This document shows, piece by piece, positions 40,594 through 48,607 of a DNA stretch of 64,000 nucleotides. The position numbers and the translations under genes were made by a program. Below the pieces are notes generated by a model that had not been told where the DNA came from, did not search any database, and worked only from the letters and a program-made list of their open reading frames with translations. The number at the start of each line of letters is the position of its first letter. Position 1 is the stretch's first letter. This DNA is from Nannocystis pusilla (GTDB lineage Bacteria > Myxococcota_A > Polyangia > Nannocystales > Nannocystaceae), in the NCBI RefSeq assembly GCF_026626665.1, contig NZ_JAPNKE010000002.1, positions 2,543,204 through 2,607,203 on the forward strand. The letters are read 5' to 3'.

Positions 40594-43434
40594 GTGGTCC
40601 AGGGCTCCAAAACCACCTCGCTGCCGCGCCTCGGCGACGCCGAAGCGACGGTCCGTCTCGGCACCGATGGCGCGCTCGGCGCCTACAGCGAGATCGTCGC
40701 GGCCCTGGCCATGCCGGCGGCCGTGCTGACGCCCGCAGGCCTGATCCTGGCCGCCAACCCCGGCCTCGCCGAGGGCCTCGCCGCGGCGGACCTCAGCGGC
40801 GAGCCGTTCCTGGCCTACATCGCGCGCGCCAGCGAGCGCAGCGCGTTCGGGCGGGCCTTCACCGGGCTGCGCGGGCGACCCGCGGGGCACATTCTCGCTG
40901 GAGCTGACGCTGGTGCCGGGCCGCGGGCGGGCGTGGCCGTGCGCGGTGCGGGCCAGCAAGCTCGCCAGCGACAACGTGCTGCTGACGTTCACCGCGCCCG
41001 AGCGGTCGCAGACGCCGACGTCGGCCGCGCGCTGGCCCGCTGCCTCGAGGCGCTCGACCAGGGGCTGTTGCTGCTCGACGGCGCGGGGATGATCGTCCAC
41101 GCCAACCCGGCCGCGCGGGCGCTGTTCGCCGGGGACGTCCGCGGGCGCGCGCGGCCTGGCGCAGAGGACATGTCCGTACGGACATTGCCCTCGGAGGGGG
41201 TAGCGTCAGGCGGCGAAGCCGTCGAGGCGGGGGTCGGCGGGCCCCGTGGACGGGCGAGCAGAGCGGAGCCGCGACGGGGCGTCGCGGGCGCCTGGCTCGG
41301 CCGCGGGCGCGCCGGGCCGAATCGCGGGCGGAGGAGTCGAGGCGCGGGCGGCCGGAGCCGGCAGGACCACGCTTCCGGGCGGTGGACGACCGGGCGCCGA
41401 GGACATGTCCGCCCGGACCTGGCCTGCGGGACAGGAGACCGTCACCCGCAGCGAGGGCGGTCCGCGCGGGGCTGCAGGGCTCGACCGCGCCGCGCCGCGG
41501 CAGGGCGCGGAGGACGCGACGGCGGGTCACGGCGTCGCCCCGATCGAGGGCGTCCAGCGCGGGACCGCGGGGGCCGAACGCGCCGCCTCGCCGGCGCGGC
41601 CTCGACATGGCGCCGAGGACATGTCCGCAAGGCCCTTGCCTTCGGGACAGGACTCGGAGGCCAGGAGCGGGCCGCACCTGGGCGGGCGCAGCCTGCTCGA
41701 GCTGGCGGAGCCGGCGGTCGCGCGGGCGCTCAGCGAGGCGCTGACGCAGGCGCGGGTCGGCAACTGGCACGGCGAGATCGAGCTGCGCCGCCTCGACGGG
41801 GCGCCGCTGCCGGTCGAGCTGTCGCTGGCGGGCGGGCGCGAGGAGGGGGCGCCGACGGTGGCGCTGCTCCGCGACCTCCGCGAGCGCCGGCAGCAGGACT
41901 TCGAAGATCGTTTGCTGGCGCAGGTCGACCGCCTGCTGGTGTCGACGGCGAGGCCGCACGACAACGTGGCCGCGGCCTGCGGGGCGATCATGGATTCGCT
42001 CGGGTTCACGCGCGGAGTGGTGCTGGCGCGGGTGGGCGAGGGCTGGCAGCGCTGGACGCTGCGGACCGGCTGCGCGCCGCGGGTCTCGACGCTGCCGGCC
42101 GAAGGCGATCCGCCGGCGGCGTGGGGCAGCGGTCCGGCGGTGGTCGAGATCGACGCGACCGAGCCGACGCACAGGCGTTGGTTCGGCGACCTCGAGGGCC
42201 GGCGCCACGCGCTCCGCCTGGCGCTCGGCGCCAATCCCCGCGTGGCCGGGTTCTTCGTGCTGGCGGGCGCCGGGCCGCGCGACGCGCCGCCGCTGCGGCT
42301 GCTGGCGCTGCTCGCACCGCAGCTGGCCCTCGGGCTCGAGGGTGGCCGGCTGATGATCGAGACGGAGGCGCTGGCGGCGTACCAGGCGCTGCTGCTCGAC
42401 CAGACCAGCGTACTCATCAATTCGATCGACGCGGACGGGCGGGTGGTCACGTGGAACCGCGCCAGCCAGCAGCTGCTCGGGGTCTCGGCGGAGGCGGCGC
42501 GCGGGCGCAAGTTCGGGGTCGAGGTCGCGCGCCTGGCCGAACCTGCCCGATGGGACAGCTTGTGGGAGAGCCTGCGCAAGGCCGGCGCGATCGCCACCGA
42601 GGTCGCGGTGCTGGCCGAGGGCGGGAAGGAGATCCCGCTGCACCTCGAGGGCCGACTGTTGCGCGGGGCCGACGACCCGGGCGCCGGCGCGGTGCTCGTG
42701 GCGCTCGACCTGCGGCGGCGCCGGGCGCTCGAAGACCAGGTGCTGCGCACGCGAAGCTGGCGGCGGTGGGCCTGCTCGCGGCGGGGATCGCCCACGAGAT
42801 CAACAACCCGCTCAGCGGCGTGGTCGGCTACAGCCGGCTCCTGCTCGAGAAGCCGCTCGACCCGAACGTGCGCGAGAAGGTCGAGAAGATCGCGGCCAGC
42901 GGCGAGCGCTGCCGCAAGATCGTCGAGGGCGTGCTGCTGTTCTCGCGCCAGCGCGAGGGCGGCAAGCGCCGGACGCTCGACCTGAGCGGCCTCATCGACC
43001 GCGTGATCGGCATCGGCGAGTACCAGTGGCGGATGCACAACGTCCGGATCCTGCGCTCCGGGCTGCAGGCGGCGATGATCGTCGGCGACGCCGACCAGCT
43101 CGAGCAGGTGCTCCTCAACCTGTTCTCGAACGCGGTCGACGCCATGCCGCGCGGCGGCCGGATCCGGATCCGCCTCGATCGTGAGGACGGCCGCGTGGTC
43201 GTCGAAATCGCCGACGAGGGCTGCGGGATCGCCCCGGAGATCCTCGACCGCATCTTCGACCCGTTCTTCAGCACCAAGGACATCGGCAAGGGCACCGGCC
43301 TCGGGCTTGCGATCTCCTACGGAATCATCAAGGACCACGGAGGTGATATCCTCGTGCGGTCGCAGCCCGGGCTGGGTACGACCTTCACGATCCACCTCCC
43401 GGACGCCCCCGAAGGGCAGCCCACCAGCGTATGA
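40594..43434 (+). CDS. PAS-GAF sensor histidine kinase (several frame breaks)
   Basis: Sense sequence begins near GTG 40594 ([23 protein letters not shown]-type). It changes frame near 40880 and 41000, then around 41200-41250, and again near 42745. Domains in order: two PAS-like regions to about 41110, a repeat-encoded insert 41155-41660, a GAF-like domain about 41930-42350, a PAS domain ([20 protein letters not shown]), then HisKA ([17 protein letters not shown], phospho-His) and HATPase ([38 protein letters not shown]). No transmembrane segment seen. The stop overlaps the response regulator ATG, so they form a pair. Confidence 0.8.
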   Translation: MVQGSKTTSLPRLGDAEATVRLGTDGALGAYSEIVAALAMPAAVLTPAGLILAANPGLAEGLAAADLSGEPFLAYIARASERSAFGRAFTGLRGRPAGHILAGADAGAGPRAGVAVRGAGQQARQRQRAADVHRARAVADADVGRALARCLEALDQGLLLLDGAGMIVHANPAARALFAGDVRGRARPGAEDMSVRTLPSEGVASGGEAVEAGVGGPRGRASRAEPRRGVAGAWLGRGRAGPNRGRRSRGAGGRSRQDHASGRWTTGRRGHVRPDLACGTGDRHPQRGRSARGCRARPRRAAAGRGGRDGGSRRRPDRGRPARDRGGRTRRLAGAASTWRRGHVRKALAFGTGLGGQERAAPGRAQPARAGGAGGRAGAQRGADAGAGRQLARRDRAAPPRRGAAAGRAVAGGRARGGGADGGAAPRPPRAPAAGLRRSFAGAGRPPAGVDGEAARQRGRGLRGDHGFARVHARSGAGAGGRGLAALDAADRLRAAGLDAAGRRRSAGGVGQRSGGGRDRRDRADAQALVRRPRGPAPRAPPGARRQSPRGRVLRAGGRRAARRAAAAAAGAARTAAGPRARGWPADDRDGGAGGVPGAAARPDQRTHQFDRRGRAGGHVEPRQPAAARGLGGGGARAQVRGRGRAPGRTCPMGQLVGEPAQGRRDRHRGRGAGRGREGDPAAPRGPTVARGRRPGRRRGARGARPAAAPGARRPGAAHAKLAAVGLLAAGIAHEINNPLSGVVGYSRLLLEKPLDPNVREKVEKIAASGERCRKIVEGVLLFSRQREGGKRRTLDLSGLIDRVIGIGEYQWRMHNVRILRSGLQAAMIVGDADQLEQVLLNLFSNAVDAMPRGGRIRIRLDREDGRVVVEIADEGCGIAPEILDRIFDPFFSTKDIGKGTGLGLAISYGIIKDHGGDILVRSQPGLGTTFTIHLPDAPEGQPTSV
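41155..41660. repeat. Three repeat-bearing inserts in the kinase gene
   Basis: Segments at about 41158, 41395 and 41612 each begin with a GAGGACATGTCCG core and encode [25 protein letters not shown] and [14 protein letters not shown]. The first includes hairpin CATGTCC-GTAC-GGACATT at 41169-41186. Spacing is about 230 bp. Confidence 0.8.
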
Positions 43435-44411
43435 GCCGCGGACGCACACCAGTCAAAGACACCTACTCCACCCACGACGTCGCGCGGATCTGCTGCGTCA
43501 CGCCGACCACCGTGATCCGCTGGATCGAGGACGGCCTGATCCCGGCGTTCAAGACGGTCGGCGGCCACCGCCGCGTGCGCCGGGAAGACCTCGAGCGCGT
43601 CTGCCAGGAGCGCGGGATCCCGTTCACGGTGCCGACCGGCGACGAGGTCGGCCGCCTGCTCGTGATCGACGACGAGCCGGTCGTGCTCGACCTGGTCCGA
43701 GATGTCCTCAAGGACCTGTCCCATCAGTTCGACGTCGAGGTCGCCCGCGACGCGTTCGACGCCGGCCGCCTGGTGGCCACGTTCCGCCCGCAGCTCATCT
43801 TCCTCGACCTGATGATGCCCGGCGTCGACGGCTTCGAGGTGTGCGCCCGCCTCAAGCGCGACGCGTCGACGATGCACACCGAGATCATCGCCATCACCGG
43901 CTACTACACCGAGGCGAACATGGAGCGGATCCTGGCCGCCGGCGCGTCGGCCTGCCTCAAGAAGCCGCTCGACGTCACCGAGGTCCGCCGCCGCGTGGTC
44001 GAGGCGTTCCACCTCCGCGACGAGCCCCGCATCGAGCCCTCGTCCGACCCGCGCGAGAACTCGAAGGTGCTGCTCGTCACCCAGAACGCCGACTTCCGCG
44101 CCAAGGTGAAGGAGGAGCTCGAGCGCGCGACGCCGCCGCTCGAGATCAAGACCGCCCAGACCGGGGCCGACGCGCTTCTGGTCGCCCAGGCGGCCCCGCC
44201 GCGCTACGTCATCCTCAGCATGACGGTGCCCGACCTCAAGAGCACCGACGTGATCGCCAAGCTGGCCGCCGGGCCAGGCAACCCGCAGATCATCGCGGTC
44301 CACGACGCGCCGACCGACGAGATCCGCGCGGCCGCCCGCGCCGCCGGGGCCCGCATGTGCCTGCCCACCGCGGCGGTGGCGGGCAGCGTGCGCGAGCTGC
44401 TCGGGGTCTGA
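43431..44411 (+). CDS. Response regulator with N-terminal MerR/excisionase-type HTH
   Basis: 326 residues. Residues 12-58 are a helix-turn-helix of the BldC/excisionase type (ARICCVTPTTVIRWIEDGLI, GGHRRVRREDL). A receiver domain covers about 80-200 with the phosphoacceptor Asp in LIFLDLMMPG, preceded by VIDDEP acidic pair, and Lys in CLKKPL. The C-terminal 110 residues look like a second receiver without the acidic pair (VLLVTQNADFRAKVKEELE). DNA-binding domain at the N-terminus is the reverse of the usual order. Coupled to the histidine kinase. Confidence 0.85.
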   Translation: MSRGRTPVKDTYSTHDVARICCVTPTTVIRWIEDGLIPAFKTVGGHRRVRREDLERVCQERGIPFTVPTGDEVGRLLVIDDEPVVLDLVRDVLKDLSHQFDVEVARDAFDAGRLVATFRPQLIFLDLMMPGVDGFEVCARLKRDASTMHTEIIAITGYYTEANMERILAAGASACLKKPLDVTEVRRRVVEAFHLRDEPRIEPSSDPRENSKVLLVTQNADFRAKVKEELERATPPLEIKTAQTGADALLVAQAAPPRYVILSMTVPDLKSTDVIAKLAAGPGNPQIIAVHDAPTDEIRAAARAAGARMCLPTAAVAGSVRELLGV

Positions 44412-44560
44412 GGCGGATCGCGGTTCGGCGCCCGTGCTGCTGAGCGACGGCTACCCGGGGCCGCTTGAGTTGAGCGCGGCGGTCGCCGGCGCACGCGAGC
44501 TTCTCGGGCTCTGAGGCGGATCGCGGTTCGGCGCCCGTGCTGCGGCGGTCGCCGGCGCAC
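44396..44560. repeat. Duplicated 3' end of the response-regulator gene
   Basis: The segment CTGAGGCGGATCGCGGTTCG with its CCCGTGCTGC tail appears at about 44409 and again at about 44511; the CGGCGGTCGCCGGCGCACGC block is also doubled (near 44480 and 44542). The second copy restates the last codons and stop of the gene. Confidence 0.75.
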
Positions 44561-44741
44561 GCGAGCTCGATCGCAGCGGGGCCCGGTAGCTGGCGAACCG
44601 CTCGGCGCGTGGCCTCGCCGGCGCGCTCGCGCGGGGCTGTCTCGGAGAGCCTGTCCATCGAGACAGGGAACAAAAGACATGGCGAAACGGACATGTCCCC
44701 GGAGGCGACGGTTCAGGTCCGATTGGACATGTCCCGAAGCG
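44412..44741. other. Intergenic region between convergent genes
   Basis: Holds the duplication above, a stem CTGTCTCG / CGAGACAG at about 44636-44665, and hairpin arms CATGGCG-AAAC-GGACATG plus GGACATGTCC at 44678-44736. No gene seen. Confidence 0.7.
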
Positions 44742-45305
44742 CTAGGGCGCCGGCTCGGCCAGGGCGGCGGCCAGAGCCGCGGCCAGCTCGGGGTCGCCGG
44801 TGGGGATGAGGCCGTCGCGGCGCCAGCGGAGGTTGCCGGCGCGGTCGATGAGGTAGCTGGCGGGGTAGCCGATGACCTGGAACGGTCCGCTGACCACGTT
44901 GCGCTCGTCGTGGATCACCGGGTAGGTGAGGCCGAAGCCCGACACCATGGTGCGCAGGGTCTTGGCGTCGCGGGCGGCGTCGGTGCTGACGCCGAGGACG
45001 GTGAGGCCCTCGGGCTCGTGGCGGACGTGGAGCGCCTGCAGGTCGGGCAGCTCCTCGCGGCAGGGGTCGCACCAGGTGGCCCAGACGTTGAGGAGGACGA
45101 CGCGGCCGCGCAGGTCGGCGAGGCTGAGCGGCTCGCCGCGCAAGGTGGTGCCGGCGAAGGGCGGGACGGGAGCGCCGAGCGCGAGGACCGGGGCGGCGGC
45201 GCCGGGTTTTCCGGCGGTCCCGGCGGCGGGCTTGCCCTCGCAGGCGGAGACGAGCACCAGTCCCAAGAGACAGGTGAGGAGGGCGCGGGGACGAGGGGCG
45301 AGCAT
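44742..45305 (-). CDS. TlpA/ResA-like thioredoxin-fold lipoprotein
   Basis: 187 residues with lipobox VSAC (Cys22). The thioredoxin domain has ATWCDPCREELPDL with the CxxC active site and IGYPASYLIDRAG with the cis-Pro. Such membrane-anchored proteins reduce disulfides in apocytochrome c or other envelope proteins. Its ATG overlaps the stop of the upstream ECF sigma gene (TGATG), so the two are co-expressed. Confidence 0.9.
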   Translation of the reverse strand: MLAPRPRALLTCLLGLVLVSACEGKPAAGTAGKPGAAAPVLALGAPVPPFAGTTLRGEPLSLADLRGRVVLLNVWATWCDPCREELPDLQALHVRHEPEGLTVLGVSTDAARDAKTLRTMVSGFGLTYPVIHDERNVVSGPFQVIGYPASYLIDRAGNLRWRRDGLIPTGDPELAAALAAALAEPAP

Positions 45306-45867
45306 CAGGCGGCGGCGGCGTGGAGGCCGTGCTGCTGAGCATAGTCCGAGGCTGGTCGCGGAGGAGGCGGCGCGCGCGGTGCAGGCGGCTCATCACGGTG
45401 CCGAGCGGACAGCCAAGCTGCTCGGAGGCCTCGCGGTAGGCCAGGCCGTGGAGATCGACGAGCTCGACGACCTCGCGGTAGTGCTCGGGGAGAGCGGCGA
45501 GCGCGGCGGCCACCTCGTCGGAGAGGCCCTCGGCGTGCCACGCGGCCTCGGGCGCGCTGCAGGCGTCGATCCGGGCGGCGTCGAACAGGTGCTCGGCGAT
45601 GTCGCTGCGCTCGGCGGTGACGTCGACGACGCGCTGGTGGCGGTGCCGCGAGATGAAGGTGTTGACCAGGATCCGCGACAGCCAGGCGCCCAGGCTGCCG
45701 CCCGGCCGGAAGCGGTGCCAGTTGGCCCACGCCTTGGTCAGGGCCTCCTGCACCAGGTCCTGAGCCTCGCTGCGCTGCCGGGTGAGGCGCATGCCGACGC
45801 TGGTCAGGCGCGGCAGGTGAGGGTTGATCTGGGCCAGGAACTCGTCGGCAGGGGTCACGGCTCGCAT
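45305..45867 (-). CDS. ECF-type sigma factor (frame break near 45357)
   Basis: About 187 residues from ATG 45867. Region 2 is AQDLVQEALTKAWANWHRF, region 4 is YREVVELVDLHGLAYREASE followed by LGCPLGTVMSRLHRARRLL. Near 45357 one base is apparently missing; the repaired end is DYAQQHGLHAAAA and the stop overlaps tlpA. No zinc anti-sigma gene follows, unlike the usual arrangement for this group. Confidence 0.85.
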
Positions 45868-46366
45868 GCCCGACCTGATGAGCAAGTCCGAGTCCAGACA
45901 GAAAAGCTTGTGGTTGCGAGAGGTTGAGATCGAGGCGCGGATCGGGGCGGCGAGGGCGATTGCTTTCTCGTCGAAAAGCAACTTCTGATGACTTCGGGCC
46001 GCCGGCCGGTTGGTTGCATCGACTCCGATACACGATTCGCAGCGCCGAGGTGCGGAGACCGGCGGCCGACCGATCGCAGGGAAAGGCAGGCTGAACGCCG
46101 AATGGCTGGCGAATTGGCGAGGAGCGCGAGGCGGCGGTGCGCGGTTCTTCCTTACTAAAGAAGATCGCCCCACCGGCGAGCCGTGAACGGGGCAACCCGA
46201 TCGCAGCGGCGAGCCCGGCGGGTCGCTCGGGAGCCATTCGCGGGTCCGGTGGAGTCGCGGACGACGAGGCCCGCGGCCGAAGGGAGCGCGGGCCAATTGC
46301 AGCGGCGGTCCTCCGCGGGCCGCTCGGCGCCAACGGCTGCGGGAGCCGGTAGGCGGTCGCGGGGCG
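45868..46366. other. 499-bp gap upstream of the ECF sigma gene
   Basis: Between two minus-strand genes. Contains the least GC-rich stretch in the area, including a 7-bp stem TTGCTTT / AAAGCAA at about 45960-45981, 90 nt upstream of the sigma start on the minus strand, which could be part of a long leader. No convincing gene or promoter pair identified. Confidence 0.45.
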
Positions 46367-48573
46367 CTAGTCGAAGACGATGCGCGGGCTGGTCGCCTCG
46401 GCGGGCGGGCCGGCGGCGTCGCGGACGGTGGCTTCGGCGAGGCCGGGACCGAAGGCGAGGCGGATCGGGCCGAGGGTCTCGGCGGGGGCCAGGAACTCTC
46501 GGCCGCGCAGGCGCAGGGCCAGCCACGGGCCCGTCTCGCCGGGCGGGGCGAGGACGAGGCCCCAGGCGGCGCAGCGCTCGGGGGCGCGGGCGAGCTCGAC
46601 GGCGCGGAGGACGGCGGGTTCGGGGTCGCGGGCGGCCATCAGCGCGAGCTGGGGCGCGAATTCGGGGTCGGGACGGTCGCGGCAGGCCAGCGCGAGCGCG
46701 GCGCTGGTGCGCACGCGCGCGGAGGCGTCGCGCAGGAGGCCGGCGAGCAGCGGATCGGCGGCGCGGGGCGAGGCCCAGGCGAGGGCGGCGGCCGTGCAGG
46801 CGCGCACGCCGGGGTCGGCGGCGGCCGCCTGCTCGGCGGCGACGCGCAGGAAGGTGGCGCCGCCGTGGCGCTGGCGCGCGAGGGCGACGACGGCGAGGCA
46901 GCGATCGGCGCTGGCGAGCGACGGATCGGCGGCCCAGAGGCCGAGGCTGGCCGGCAGCGCGGCGTCGACGGCGGTCCAGCCGGAGGCGCCGGCGAGCGCG
47001 AGCAGCCACGGGCGGCGCCACTCCGCGCTGCCGGCGAGCCCCAGGCGCAGGCCGGCAGCGCCGCCGAGCCAGTCGGGGGCCCGCGCGCCGAGGCCGCGCC
47101 GGCGCGCAGACGGCCTGCCGGGTCGGGCTGGGCGAGGGCGCGCTGCCAGGCGTCGCGCTCGGCGTCGGCCGGCCACGGCGGGGCGAACACCACGGCGGTG
47201 CGCGGCGGGTCGAGCGCGGCGAGCAGGCGCCGGACCTCGCGCTCGAGCGGCGGTTCGAGGCCGCGGGCCAGCGCGGCGGTCAAGGCGGGGCGGGCGGACT
47301 CGCCGAGGCCGAGGAGGGCGTCGAGCGCGGGCTGGCGGAGGGCGTGCGCCTCGGTCTGGCGCAGCGCATCCTCGCGCAGGCGGGCGACCAGGCCCTCGGC
47401 GAGCGCGGCGCCCGGGGTGCGCCGGCGCGCGATCGCCTCGGCGACGTGGCGCGGCAGCAGGTTGCGCGGCGGGGCGTCGAGCAGGCGCAGCAGCTCGGCG
47501 TCGACGTCGAGGCCGTCGGGGCCGTCGCCGGGCTTGCCGGCAGCGGCGGCGGGGCCGGGCAGGGCCGCCAAGGCGTGCAGGAGGCTGCGGCCGACGTAGG
47601 TCTCGTCGCCGACCTGGAGCGCGCGCAGCAGGGCCGGGGCGGCCCGAGGGTCGCGCAGGCGGGCGAGCGCGTCGGCGGTGTCCTGGCGGACCTGCGGGTC
47701 GGGGTCGACGAGCAGGCGGGTGAGCGGCAGGGCGCCGTCGGACCGGCCGCTGCGCGGATCGTCGGGGCCGAGGACGCCGAGGCCGTGGGCCGCGGCGCGT
47801 CGGACCTCGGGGGCGGGATCGGAGAGCTTGGCGATCAGGTTGGTGCGGACGATCGCCAGCTGGTCTTTGGGCCAGCTCGCGGCCGCGAAGGTGCGCATCG
47901 CCTCGGCGCGGATCAGGGCGTCCGGGTCGCGCAGGGCGGTGAGGAACAGCTGCAGGCGGTCGGGGTCGGGGACGAGGACGACGACGCGGAGGGCGGCGAC
48001 GCGGAGGGCGGCGTCGTCGAGCTCGCTCTGCCAGATCTTGCGCGCCGCCGGGGCGCAGGCGAGCAGCTGGCGCTCGAGACAGGCCTGGAGGACCTCGCGG
48101 CGGACGGCGCTCGAGCGGTCCTCGAGCGCGGCGACGAGGATCGGGGCGACCAGCGGGGTGGCGAACACGTCGAGGTCGCGCACCGCGGCGACGCGCCGGC
48201 TGTCGCGGACGAGCCGCAGCTCGCTCTCCGGGGCGCCGACCAGCGGCTCCGCCGCCCGCGAGACCTCGGTCGGCCACAGCGGCCAGCGCCGCGCCGGCTC
48301 GGCGGAGGCGTCGGTGGCCAGGAGCGCAGCGACGGTCGTGGCGAGGACGAGGACGAAGGAGCGACGAACGGGCCGCAGCCACGCGGCGCATGCGGCGACG
48401 GTCGCGGCGACGACGAGCGGGACGGCGGTGAAGAAGGACCGCCCGGGCGCACGCGGCGGAGCGGCGCGCTGCGAGACGGCGCGACGCGAGCGCCGAGCAG
48501 CCCGTCGCAGCGACGCGAAACGCCCCGGCCCGAGACGGACCGAGGCGCGGCGAGAAGGGCGGCCCGGGGACAC
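46367..48573 (-). CDS. HEAT-repeat protein with N-terminal membrane segments (frame break near 47090)
   Basis: About 735 residues. The GTG at 48573 precedes a basic N-terminus and two hydrophobic segments (FFTAVPLVVAATVAACAAWL; FVLVLATTVAALLATDASA). From about residue 115 the sequence is repeated HEAT-type helix pairs, e.g. APILVAALEDRSSAVRREVL and LLVDPDPQVRQDTADALARL. Near 47090 the sense frame shifts by one and continues DWLGGAAGLRLGLAGSAEWR to the stop at 46367. A scaffold role in the envelope is inferred. The start could also lie further downstream. Confidence 0.7.
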
Positions 48574-48607
48574 CGGGCGCTAGTCTAGGCGCTTGCGACC
48601 GGCGGCG

